Part shown: positions 28,928 to 42,197 of the stretch, in pieces
How positions within the stretch are numbered: position 1 is the first letter of the stretch
Layout: each line of letters starts with the position of its first letter
From: Nematostella vectensis
Taxonomy: Eukaryota; Cnidaria; Anthozoa; Actiniaria; Edwardsiidae
Direction of reading: 5' to 3'
DNA: 64,000 nucleotides
Assembly: GCF_932526225.1 (NCBI RefSeq)
Contig: NC_064037.1
Coordinates: forward strand, 372,001-436,000
The notes under the pieces: generated by a model
What the model saw: only the letters and a program-made list of their open reading frames with translations
Told to the model about the DNA's origin: nothing
The model's database searches: none
Translations under genes and position numbers: made by a program

Positions 28928-31584
28928 TAATTTTTTTCTTTATTTTTTATTTTAAATATCGATACTTAATTATACTGTTCTTGGTGTGTCATGACATAAA
29001 AAGAAGGTATAGGGACATTTTTATGTACTCTCAGCATCTTTGATGTGCTCATGCTTTGTTCAGGATCCTGTACATATTTTATGCACACAAGAACTAACTA
29101 GATTCCTTGGATAACTTGATTAAGTAGATTCTAGCATAGAGCATAGCGCTCGATAGATTGATATACCTTTTTTTCCGAGTACACTGTTTTATTTTTCCTA
29201 ATATTACTTTTTGGAATTTACATTCGGAAAAAAAATTATCGATTGTAACCTTTTGGAGGTTACACTCGTAAAACAAATTCCCGAATGTAACCCTGAAGCT
29301 TTTCCCGAATGTAACCTCCAGTCCGATGGTGACTTTGCTCGGGATAGTTTACGATACCAATAGTATTAAAAAGTAATTTTCATTACAATTCCCTTCAGCA
29401 ATGCCACGTTAGTCTTTCGTTGCGGGCACTTAACTACTAACGCAGCGACCCGGGTTCAATTCCCGCTGATAGCCTATTTTTTTTTCTTTTTTTTTTTTTA
29501 AATATCGATACTTAATTATACTGTTCTTGGTGTGTCATGACATAAAAAGAAGGTATAGGGACATTTTTCTGTACTCTCAGCATCTTTGATGGGCTCATGC
29601 TTTGTTCAGGATCCTGTACATATTTTATGCACACAAGAACTAACTAGATTCCTTGGATAACTTGATTAAGTAGATTCTAACATAGAGCATAGCGCTCGAT
29701 AGATTGATATACCTTTTTTTCCGAGTACACTGTTTTATTTTTCCTAATATTACTTTTTGGAATTTACATTCGGAAAAATAATTATCGATTGTAACCTTTT
29801 GGAGGTTACACTCGTAAAACAAATTCCCGAATGTAACCCTGAAGCTTTTCCCGAATGTAACCTCCAGTCCGATTGTGACTTTGCTTGGGATAGTTTACGA
29901 TACCAATAGTATTAAAAGTAATTTTCATTACAATTCCATTCAGCAAAGCCACGTTAGTCTTTTGTTGCGGGCACTTGACTACTAACGCAGCGACCCGGGT
30001 TCGATTCCCGCTGATAGCATATTTTTTATTTATTTTTTTTTTTTAAATATCGATACTTAATTATACTGTTCTTGGTGTGTCATGACATAAAAAGAAGGTA
30101 TAGGGACATTTTTATGTACTCTCAGCATCTTTGATGTGCTCATGCTTTGTTCAGGATCCTGTACATATTTTATGCACACAAGAACTAACTAGATTCCATG
30201 GATAACTTGATTAAGTAGATTCTTACATAGAGCATAGCGCTCGATAGATTGATATACTCTTTTTTCCGAGTATACTGTTGTATATTTCCTAATGTTACTT
30301 TTTGGAATTTACATTCGGAAAAAAAATTATCGATTGTAACCTTTTGGAGGTTACACTCGTAAAACAAATTCCCGAATGTAACCCTGAAGCTTTTCCCGAA
30401 TGTAACCTCCAGTCCGATGGTGACTTTGCTCGGGATAGTTTACGATACCAATAGTATTAAAATTAATTTTCATTACAATTACCTTCAGCAACGCCACGTT
30501 AGTCTTTCGTTGCGGGCACTTGACTACTAACACAGCTACCCGGGTACTATTCCCGCTGATAGCCTATTTTTTTTCTTTATTTTTTTTTTAAATATCGATA
30601 CTTTATTATATTGTTCTTGGTGTGTCATGACATAAAAAGAAGGTATAGGGACATTTTTATGTACTCTCAGCATCTTTGATGTGCTCATGCTTTGTTCAGG
30701 ATCCTGTACATATTTTATGCACACAAGAACTAACTAGATTCCTTGGATAACTTGATTAAGTAGATTCTAACATAGAGCATAGCGACCGATAGATTGAAAT
30801 ACCTTTTTTTCCGAGTATACTGTTTTATTTTTCCTAATGTTTCTTTTTGGAATTTACATTCGGAAAAAAAATTATCGATTGTAACCTTTTGGAGGTTACA
30901 CTCGTAAAACAAATTCCCGAATGTAACCATGAAGCTTTTCCCGAGTGTAACCTCCAGTCCGATGGTGACTTTGCTCGGGATAGTTTACGATACCAATAGT
31001 ATTAAAAGTAATTTTCATTACAATTACCTTCAGCAATGCCACGTTAGTCTTTCGTTGCGGGCACTTGACTACTAGCACAGCGACCCGGGTACTATTCCCG
31101 CTGATAGCCTATTTTTTTTCTTTATTTTTTTTTTTAAATATCGATACTTTATTATATTGTTCTTGGTGTGTCATGACATAAAAAGAAGGTATAGGGACAT
31201 TTTTATGTACTCTCAGCATCTTTGATGTGCTCATGCTTTGTTCAGGATCCTGTACATATTTTATGCACACAAGAACTAACTAGATTCCTTGGATAACTTG
31301 ATTAAGTAGATTCTAACATAGAGCATAGCGATCGATAGATTGAAATACCTTTTTTTCCGAGTATACTGTTTTATTTTTCCTAATGTTTCTTTTTGGAATT
31401 TACATTCGGAAAAAAAAATTATCGATTGAAACCTTTTGGAGGTTACACTCGTAAAACAAATTCCCGAATGTAACCCTGAAGCTTTTCCCGAATGTAACCT
31501 CCAGTCCGATGGTGACTTTGCACGGGATAGTTAACGATATTAATAGTATTAAAAGTAATTTTCATTACAATTACCTTCGGCAAT

Positions 31585-31656
31585 GCCACGTTAGTCTATC
31601 GTTGCGGGCACTTGACTACTAACGTAGCTACCCGGGTTCGATTTTCGCTGATAGCC
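31585..31656 (+). other. tRNA-like module, GATTTTCGC variant
   Basis: The T loop TTCGATT is intact, but the 3' strand of the T stem reads TTCGC instead of CCCGC, changing the two cytosines after the loop, including the conserved C61. The B box is therefore damaged at its last two bases. The same form occurs in the partial copy at the left edge of the window and recurs with the ACGTAGCTACCC variant. Confidence 0.65.
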
Positions 31657-33026
31657 TATTTTTTTTTTCTTTATTTTTTTTTTTAAATATCGATACTTAA
31701 TTATACTGTTCTTGGTGTGTCATGACATAAAAAGAAGGTATAGGGACATTTTTATGTACTCTCAGCATCTTTGATGTGCTCATGCTTTGTTCAGGATCCT
31801 GTACATATTTTATGCACACAAGAACTAACTAGATTCCTTGGATAACTTGATTAAGTAGATTCTAACATAAAGCATAGCGCTCGATAGATTTATATACCTT
31901 TTTTTCCGAGTATACTGTTGTATATTTCCTAATGTTACTTTTTGGAATTTACATTCGGAAAAAAAATTATCGATTGTAACCTTTTGGATGTTACACTCGT
32001 AAAACAAATTCCCGAATGTAACCCTGAAGCTTTTCCCGAATGTAACCTCCAGTCCGATGGAGACTTTGCTCGGGATAGTTTACGATACCAATAGTATTAA
32101 AAGTAATTTTCATTACAATTACCTTCAGCAATGCCACGTTAGTCTTTCGTTGCGGGCACTTGACTACTAACACAGCGACCCGGGTACTATTCCCGCTGAT
32201 AGCCTATTTTTTTTCTTTATTTTTTTTTTAAATATCGATACTTTATTATATTGTTCCTGGTGTGTCATGACATAAAAAGAAGGTATAGGGACATTTTTAT
32301 GTACTCTCAGCATCTTTGATGTGCTCATGCTTTGTTCAGGATCCTGTACATATTTTATGCACACAAGAACTAACTAGATTCCTTGGATAACTTGATTAAG
32401 TAGATTCTAACATAGAGCATAGCGATCGATAGATTGATATACCTTTTTTTCCGAGTATACTGTTTTATTTTTCCTAATGTTTCTTTTTGGAATTTACATT
32501 CGGAAAAAAAATTATCGATTGTAACCTTTTGGAGGTTACACTCGTAAAACAAATTCCCGAATGTAACCCTGAAGCTTTTCCCGAATGTAACCTCCAGTCC
32601 GATGGTGACTTTGCTCGGGATAGTTTACGATACCAATAGTATTAAAAGTAATTTTCATTACAATAACCTTCAGCAATGCCACGTTAGTCTATCGTTGCGG
32701 GCACTTGACTACTAACGTAGCTACCCGGGTTCGATTTTCGCTGATAGCCTATTTTTTTTTCTTTATTTTTTTTTTTAAATATCGATACTTAATTATACTG
32801 TTCTTGGTGTGTCATGACATAAAAAGAAGGTATAGGGACATTTTTATGTACTCTCAGCATCTTTGATGTGCTCATGCTTTGTTCAGGATCCTGTACATAT
32901 TTTATGCACACAAGAACTAACTAGATTCCTTGGATAACTTGATTAAGTAGATTCTAACATAGAGAATAGCGCTCGATAGATTGATATACCTTTTTTTTCC
33001 GAGTACACTGTTTTATTTTTCCTAAT

Positions 33027-35755
33027 ATTACTTTTTGGAATTTACATTCGGAAAAAAAATTATCGATTGTAACCTTTTGGAGGTTACACTCGTAAAACAA
33101 ATTCCCGAATGTAACCCTGAAGCTTTTCCCGAATGTAACCTCCAGTCCGATGGTGACTTTGCTCGGGATAGTTTACGATACCAATAGTATTAAAAGTAAT
33201 TTTCATTACAATTCCCTTCAGCAATGCCACGTTAGTCTTTCGTTGCGGGCACTTAACTACTAACGCAGCGACCTGTGTTCAATTCCCGCTGATAGCCTAT
33301 TTTTTTTTCTTTTTTTTTTTTTTAAATATCGATACTTAATTATACTGTTCTTGGTGTGTCATGACATAAAAAGAAGGTATAGGGACATTTTTCTGTACTC
33401 TCAGCATCTTTGATGGGCTCATGCTTTGTTCAGGATCCTGTACATATTTTATGCACACAAGAACTAACTAGATTCCTTGGATAACTTGATTAAGTAGATT
33501 CTAACATAGAGCATAGCGCTCGATAGATTGATATACCTTTTTTTCCGAGTACACTGTTTTATTTTTCCTAATATTACTTTTTGGAATTTACATTCGGAAA
33601 AAAAATTATCGATTGTAACCTTTTGGAGGTTACACTCGTAAAACAAATTCCCGAATGTAACCCTGAAGCTTTTCCCGAATGTAACCTCCAGTCCGATTGT
33701 GACTTTGCTTGGGATAGTTTACGATACCAATAGTATTAAAAGTAATTTTCATTACAATTCCATTCAGCAAAGCCACGTTAGTCTTTTGTTGCGGGCACTT
33801 GACTACTAACGCAGCGACCCGGGTTCGATTCCCGCTGATAGCATATTTTTTATTTATTTATTTTTTTTTTAAATATCGATACTTAATTATACTGTTCTTG
33901 GTGTGTCATGACATAAAAAGAAGGTATAGGGACATTTTTATGTACTCTCAGCATCTTTGATGTGCTCATGCTTTGTTCAGGATCCTGTACATATTTTATG
34001 CACACAAAAACTAACTAGATTCCATGGATAACTTGATTAAGTAGATTCTTACATAGAGCATAGCGCTCGATAGATTGATATACTCTTTTTTCCGAGTATA
34101 CTGTTGTATATTTCCTAATGTTACTTTTTGGAATTTACATTCGGAAAAAAAATTATCGATTGTAACCTTTTGGAGGTTACACTCGTAAAACAAATTCCCG
34201 AATGTAACCCTGAAGCTTTTCCCGAATGTAACCTCCAGTCCGATGGTGACTTTGCTCGGGATAGTTTACGATACCAATAGTATTAAAAGTAATTTTCATT
34301 ACAATTCCCTTCAGCAATGCCACGTTAGTCTTTCGTTGCGGGCACTTAACTACTAACGCAGCGACCTGTGTTCAATTCCCGCTGATAGCCTATTTTTTTT
34401 TCTTTTTTTTTTTTTAAATATCGATACTTAATTATACTGTTCTTGGTGTGTCATGACATAAAAAGAAGGTATAGGGACATTTTTATGTACTCTCAGCATC
34501 TTTGATGTGCTCATGCTTTGTTCAGGATCCTGTAAATATTTTATGCACACAAGAACTAACTAGATTCCATGGATAACTTGATTAAGTAGATTCTTACATA
34601 GAGCATAGCGCTCGATAGATTGATATACTCTTTTTTCCGAGTATACTGTTGTATATTTCCTAATGTTACTTTTTGGAATTTACATTCGGAAAAAAAATTA
34701 TCGATTGTAACCTTTTGGAGGTTACACTCGTAAAACAAATTCCCGAATGTAACCCTGAAGCTTTTCCCGAATGTAACCTCCAGTCCGATGGTGACTTTGC
34801 TCGGGATAGTTTACGATACCAATAGTATTAAAAGTAATTTTCATTACAATTACCTTCAGCAATGCCACGTTAGTCTTTCGTTGCGGGCACTTGACTACTA
34901 ACACAGCGACCCGGGTACTATTCCCGCTGATAGCCTATTTTTTTCTTTATTTTTTTTTTTAAATATCGATACTTTATTATATTGTTCTTGGTGTGTCATG
35001 ACATAAAAAGAAGGTATAGGGACATTTTTATGTACTCTCAGCATCTTTGATGTGCTCATGCTTTGTTCAGGATCCTGTACATATTTTATGCACACAAGAA
35101 CTAACTAGATTCCTTGGATAACTTGATTAAGTAGATTCTAACATAGAGCATAGCGATCGATAGATTGATATACCTTTTTTTCCGAGTATACTGTTTTATT
35201 TTTCCTAATGTTTCTTTTTGGAATTTACATTCGGAAAAAAAATTATCGATTGTAACCTTTTGGAGGTTACACTCGTAAAACAAATTCCCGAATGTAACCA
35301 TGAAGCTTTTCCCGAATGTAACCTCCAGTCCGATGGTGACTTTGCTCGGGATAGTTTACGATACCAATAGTATTAAAAGTAATTTTCATTACAATTACCT
35401 TCAGCAATGCCACGTTAGTCTTTCGTTGCGGGCACTTGACTACTAACACAGCGACCCGGGTACTATTCCCTCTGATAGCCTATTTTTTTTCTTTATTTTT
35501 TTTTTTAAATATCGATACTTTATTATATTGTTCTTGGTGTGTCATGACATAAAAAGAAGGTATAGGGACATTTTTATGTACTCTCAGCATCTTTGATGTG
35601 CTCATGCTTTGTTCAGGATCCTGTACATATTTTATGCACACAAGAACTAACTAGATTCCTTGGATAACTTGATTAAGTAGATTCTAACATAGAGCATAGC
35701 GATCGATAGATTGAAATACCTTTTTTTCCGAGTATACTGTTTTATTTTTCCTAAT
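33027..35755 (+). repeat. Five-unit tandem duplication, left copy (2729 bp)
   Basis: Anchors 33464, 34011, 34556, 35101 and 35647 each recur exactly 2729 bp later. Private marks shared with the right copy are CACACAAAAACTAAC (near 34005 and 36734) and TATTCCCTCTGATAG (near 35464 and 38193). The copies are directly adjacent. The boundary is placed in the unit at 35647, which joins a left half of one subtype to a right half of another. Confidence 0.88.
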
Positions 35756-38484
35756 ATTACTTTTTGGAATTTACATTCGGAAAAAAAATTATCGATTGTA
35801 ACCTTTTGGAGGTTACACTCGTAAAACAAATTCCCGAATGTAACCCTGAAGCTTTTCCCGAATGTAACCTCCAGTCCGATGGTGACTTTGCTCGGGATAG
35901 TTTACGATACCAATAGTATTAAAAGTAATTTTCATTACAATTCCCTTCAGCAATGCCACGTTAGTCTTTCGTTGCGGGCACTTAACTACTAACGCAGCGA
36001 CCTGTGTTCAATTCCCGCTGATAGCCTATTTTTTTTTCTTTTTTTTTTTTTTAAATATCGATACTTAATTATACTGTTCTTGGTGTGTCATGACATAAAA
36101 AGAAGGTATAGGGACATTTTTCTGTACTCTCAGCATCTTTGATGGGCTCATGCTTTGTTCAGGATCCTGTACATATTTTATGCACACAAGAACTAACTAG
36201 ATTCCTTGGATAACTTGATTAAGTAGATTCTAACATAGAGCATAGCGCTCGATAGATTGATATACCTTTTTTTCCGAGTACACTGTTTTATTTTTCCTAA
36301 TATTACTTTTTGGAATTTACATTCGGAAAAAAAATTATCGATTGTAACCTTTTGGAGGTTACACTCGTAAAACAAATTCCCGAATGTAACCCTGAAGCTT
36401 TTCCCGAATGTAACCTCCAGTCCGATTGTGACTTTGCTTGGGATAGTTTACGATACCAATAGTATTAAAAGTAATTTTCATTACAATTCCATTCAGCAAA
36501 GCCACGTTAGTCTTTTGTTGCGGGCACTTGACTACTAACGCAGCGACCCGGGTACTATTCCCGCTGATAGCATATTTTTTATTTATTTATTTTTTTTTTA
36601 AATATCGATACTTAATTATACTGTTCTTGGTGTGTCATGACATAAAAAGAAGGTATAGGGACATTTTTATGTACTCTCAGCATCTTTGATGTGCTCATGC
36701 TTTGTTCAGGATCCTGTACATATTTTATGCACACAAAAACTAACTAGATTCCATGGATAACTTGATTAAGTAGATTCTTACATAGAGCATAGCGCTCGAT
36801 AGATTGATATACTCTTTTTTCCGAGTATACTGTTGTATATTTCCTAATGTTACTTTTTGGAATTTACATTCGGAAAAAAAATTATCGATTGTAACCTTTT
36901 GGAGGTTACACTCGTAAAACAAATTCCCGAATGTAACCCTGAAGCTTTTCCCGAATGTAACCTCCAGTCCGATGGTGACTTTGCTCGGGATAGTTTACGA
37001 TACCAATAGTATTAAAAGTAATTTTCATTACAATTCCCTTCAGCAATGCCACGTTAGTCTTTCGTTGCGGGCACTTAACTACTAACGCAGCGACCTGTGT
37101 TCAATTCCCGCTGATAGCCTATTTTTTTTTCTTTTTTTTTTTTTAAATATCGATACTTAATTATACTGTTCTTGGTGTGTCATGACATAAAAAGAAGGTA
37201 TAGGGACATTTTTATGTACTCTCAGCATCTTTGATGTGCTCATGCTTTGTTCAGGATCCTGTACATATTTTATGCACACAAGAACTAACTAGATTCCATG
37301 GATAACTTGATTAAGTAGATTCTTACATAGAGCATAGCGCTCGATAGATTGATATACTCTTTTTTCCGAGTATACTGTTGTATATTTCCTAATGTTACTT
37401 TTTGGAATTTACATTCGGAAAAAAAATTATCGATTGTAACCTTTTGGAGGTTACACTCGTAAAACAAATTCCCGAATGTAACCCTGAAGCTTTTCCCGAA
37501 TGTAACCTCCAGTCCGATGGTGACTTTGCTCGGGATAGTTTACGATACCAATAGTATTAAAAGTAATTTTCATTACAATTACCTTCAGCAATGCCACGTT
37601 AGTCTTTCGTTGCGGGCACTTGACTACTAACACAGCGACCCGGGTACTATTCCCGCTGATAGCCTATTTTTTTCTTTATTTTTTTTTTTAAATATCGATA
37701 CTTTATTATATTGTTCTTGGTGTGTCATGACATAAAAAGAAGGTATAGGGACATTTTTATGTACTCTCAGCATCTTTGATGTGCTCATGCTTTGTTCAGG
37801 ATCCTGTACATATTTTATGCACACAAGAACTAACTAGATTCCTTGGATAACTTGATTAAGTAGATTCTAACATAGAGCATAGCGATCGATAGATTGATAT
37901 ACCTTTTTTTCCGAGTATACTGTTTTATTTTTCCTAATGTTTCTTTTTGGAATTTACATTCGGAAAAAAAATTATCGATTGTAACCTTTTGGAGGTTACA
38001 CTCGTAAAACAAATTCCCGAATGTAACCATGAAGCTTTTCCCGAATGTAACCTCCAGTCCGATGGTGACTTTGCTCGGGATAGTTTACGATACCAATAGT
38101 ATTAAAAGTAATTTTCATTACAATTACCTTCAGCAATGCCACGTTAGTCTTTCGTTGCGGGCACTTGACTACTAACACAGCGACCCGGGTACTATTCCCT
38201 CTGATAGCCTATTTTTTTTCTTTATTTTTTTTTTTAAATATCGATACTTTATTATATTGTTCTTGGTGTGTCATGACATAAAAAGAAGGTATAGGGACAT
38301 TTTTATGTACTCTCAGCATCTTTGATGTGCTCATGCTTTGTTCAGGATCCTGTACATATTTTATGCACACAAGAACTAACTAGATTCCTTGGATAACTTG
38401 ATTAAGTAGATTCTAACATAGAGCATAGCGATCGATAGATTGAAATACCTTTTTTTCCGAGTATACTGTTTTATTTTTCCTAAT
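35756..38484 (+). repeat. Five-unit tandem duplication, right copy (2729 bp)
   Basis: Second copy of 33027-35755, with anchors 36193, 36740, 37285, 37830 and 38376. One visible difference is in the first tRNA-like module (GTACTATT near 36553 against GTTCGATT in the left copy), a single-module change after or during duplication. Part of the block recurs again at 43835-45473. Confidence 0.88.
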
Positions 38485-41106
38485 GTTTCTTTTTGGAATT
38501 TACATTCGGAAAAAAAATTATCGATTGAAACCTTTTGGAGGTTACACTCGTAAAACAAATTCCCGAATGTAACCCTGAAGCTTTTCCCGAATGTAACCTC
38601 CAGTCCGATGGTGACTTTGCTCGGGATAGTTAACGATACCAATAGTATTAAAAGTAATTTTCATTACAATTACCTTCGGCAATGCCACGTTAGTCTATCG
38701 TTGCGGGCACTTGACTACTAACGTAGCTACCCGGGTTCGATTTTCGCTGATAGCCTATTTTTTTTTCTTTATTTTTTTTTTTAAATATCGATACTTAATT
38801 ATACTGTTCTTGGTGTGTCATGACATAAAAAGAAGGTATAGGGACATTTTTATGTACTCTCAGCATCTTTGATGTGCTCATGCTTTGTTCAGGATCCTGT
38901 ACATATTTTATGCACACAAGAACTAACTAGATTCCTTGGATAACTTGATTAAGTAGATTCTAACATAGAGCATAGCGCTCGATAGATTGATATACCTTTT
39001 TTTCCGAGTATACTGTTGTATATTTCCTAATGTTACTTTTTGGAATTTACATTCGGAAAAAAAATTATCGATTGTAACCTTTTGGAGGTTACACTCGTAA
39101 AACAAATTCCCGAATGTAACCCTGAAGCTTTTCCCGAATGTAACCTCCAGTCCGATGGAGACTTTGCTCGGGATAGTTTACGATACCAATAGTATTAAAA
39201 GTAATTTTCATTACAATTACCTTCAGCAATGCCACGTTAGTCTTTCGTTGCGGGCACTTGACTACTAACGCAGCGACCCGGGTACTATTCCCGCTGATAG
39301 CCTATTTTTTTGTCTTTATTTTTTTTTTAAATATCGATACTTAATTATACTGTTCTTGGTGTGTAATGACATAAAAAGAAGGTATAGGGACATTTTTATG
39401 TACTCTCAGCATCTTTGATGTGCTCATGCTTTGTTCAGGATCCTGTACATATTTTATGCACACAAGAACTAACTAGATTCCTTGGATACCTTGATTAAGA
39501 AGATTCTAACATAGAGCATAGCGCTCGATAGATTGATATACCTTTTTTTCCGAGTATACTGTTTTATTTTTCCTAATGTTACTTTTTGGAAATTACATTC
39601 GGAAAAACAAATTATCGATTGTAACCTTTTGGAGGTTACACTCGTAAAACACATTCCCGAATGTAACCCTGAAGCTTTTCCCGAATGTAACCTCCAGTCC
39701 GATGGTGACTTTGCTTGGGATAGTTTACGATACCAATAGTATTAAAAGTAATTTTCATTACAATTACCTTCAGCAATGCCACGTTAGTCTTTCGTTGCGG
39801 GCACTTGACTACTAACACAGCGACCCGGGTACTATTCCCGCTGATAGCCTATTTTTTTTCTTTATTTTTTTTTTAAATATCGATACTTTATTATATTGTT
39901 CCTGGTGTGTCATGACATAAAAAGAAGGTATAGGGACATTTTTATGTACTCTCAGCATCTTTGATGTGCTCATGCTTTGTTCAGGATCCTGTACATATTT
40001 TATGCACACAAGAACTAACTAGATTCCTTGGATAACTTGATTAAGTAGATTCTAACATAGAGCATAGCGCTCGATAGATTGATATACCTTTTTTTTCCGA
40101 GTACACTGTTTTATTTTTCCTAATATTACTTTTTGGAATTTACATTCGGAAAAAAAATTATCGATTGTAACCTTTTGGAGGTTACACTCGTAAAACAAAT
40201 TCCCGAATGTAACCCTGAAGCTTTTCCCGAATGTAACCTCCAGTCCGATGGTGACTTTGCTCGGGATAGTTTACGATACCAATAGTATTAAAAGTAATTT
40301 TCATTACAATTCCCTTCAGCAATGCCACGTTAGTCTTTCGTTGCGGGCACTTAACTACTAACGCAGCGACCTGTGTTCAATTCCCGCTGATAGCCTATTT
40401 TTTTTTCTTTTTTTTTTTTTTAAATATCGATACTTAATTATACTGTTCTTGGTGTGTCATGACATAAAAAGAAGGTATAGGGACATTTTTCTGTACTCTT
40501 AGCATCTTTGATGGGCTCATGCTTTGTTCAGGATCCTGTACATATTTTATGCACACAAGAACTAACTAGATTCCTTGGATAACTTGATTAAGTAGATTCT
40601 TACATAGAGCATAGCGCTCGATATATTGATATACTCTTTTTTCCGAGTATACTGTTGTATATTTCCTAATGTTACTTTTTGGAATTTACATTCGGAAAAA
40701 AAATTATCGATTGTAACCTTTTGGAGGTTACACTCGTAAAACAAATTCCCGAATGTAACCCTGAAGCTTTTCCCGAATGTAACCTCCAGTCCGATGGTGA
40801 CTTTGCTCGGGATAGTTTACGATACCAATAGTATTAAAAGTAATTTTCATTACAATTACCTTCAGCAACGCCACGTTAGTCTTTCGTTGCGGGCACTTGA
40901 CTACTAACACAGCTACCCGGGTACTATTCCCGCTGATAGCCTATTTTTTTTCTTTATTTTTTTTTTAAATATCGATACTTTATTATATTGTTCTTGGTGT
41001 GTCATGACATAAAAAGAAGGTATAGGGACATTTTTATGTACTCTCAGCATCTTTGATGTGCTCATGCTTTGTTCAGGATCCTGTACATATTTTATGCACA
41101 CAAGAA

Positions 41107-41651
41107 CTAACTAGATTCCTTGGATAACTTGATTAAGTAGATTCTAACATAGAGCATAGCGACCGATAGATTGATATACCTTTTTTTCCGAGTATACTGT
41201 TTTATTTTTCCGAATGTTTCTTTTTGGAATTTACATTCGGAAAAAAAATTATCGATTGTAACCTTTTGGAGGTTACACTCGTAAAACAAATTCCCGAATG
41301 TAACCATGAAGCTTTTCCCGAGTGTAACCTCCAGTCCGATGGTGACTTTGCTCGGGATAGTTTACGATACCAATAGTATTAAAAGTAATTTTCATTACAA
41401 TTACCTTCAGCAACGCCACGTTAGTCTTTCGTTGCGGGCACTTGACTACTAACACAGCTACCCGGGTACTATTCCCGCTGATAGCCTATTTTTTTTCTTT
41501 ATTTTTTTTTTAAATATCGATACTTTATTAAATTGTTCTTGGTGTGTCATGACATAAAAAGAAGGTATAGGGACATTTTTATGTACTCTCAGCATCTTTG
41601 ATGTGCTCATGCTTTGTTCAGGATCCTGTACATATTTTATGCACACAAGAA
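41107..41651 (+). repeat. Single-unit duplication, left copy (545 bp)
   Basis: This unit and the next share rare marks: GCGACCGATAG, TTTTTCCGAATGTTTC and CCCGAGTGTAACC. A similar unit lies at 30730. The change CCTAATG to CCGAATG creates one more close match to the short motif. Confidence 0.85.
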
Positions 41652-42197
41652 CTAACTAGATTCCTTGGATAACTTGATTAAGTAGATTCTAACATAGAGC
41701 ATAGCGACCGATAGATTGATATACCTTTTTTTCCGAGTATACTGTTTTATTTTTCCGAATGTTTCTTTTTGGAATTTACATTCGGAAAAAAAATTATCGA
41801 TTGTAACCTTTTGGAGGTTACACTCGTAAAACAAATTCCCGAATGTAACCATGAAGCTTTTCCCGAGTGTAACCTCCAGTCCGATGGTGACTTTGCTCGG
41901 GATAGTTTACGATACCAATAGTATTAAAAGTAATTTTCATTACAATTACCTTCAGCAATGCCACGTTAGTCTTTCGTTGCGGGCACTTGACTACTAGCAC
42001 AGCGACCCGGGTACTATTCCCGCTGATAGCCTATTTTTTTTCTTTATTTTTTTTTTTAAATATCGATACTTTATTATATTGTTCTTGGTGTGTCATGACA
42101 TAAAAAGAAGGTATAGGGACATTTTTATGTACTCTCAGCATCTTTGATGTGCTCATGCTTTGTTCAGGATCCTGTACATATTTTATGCACACAAGAA
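41652..42197 (+). repeat. Single-unit duplication, right copy
   Basis: Direct neighbour and near-identical copy of 41107-41651, offset 545 bp. The two differ by few bases (for example near the linker, CAACGCC against CAATGCC). Confidence 0.85.
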
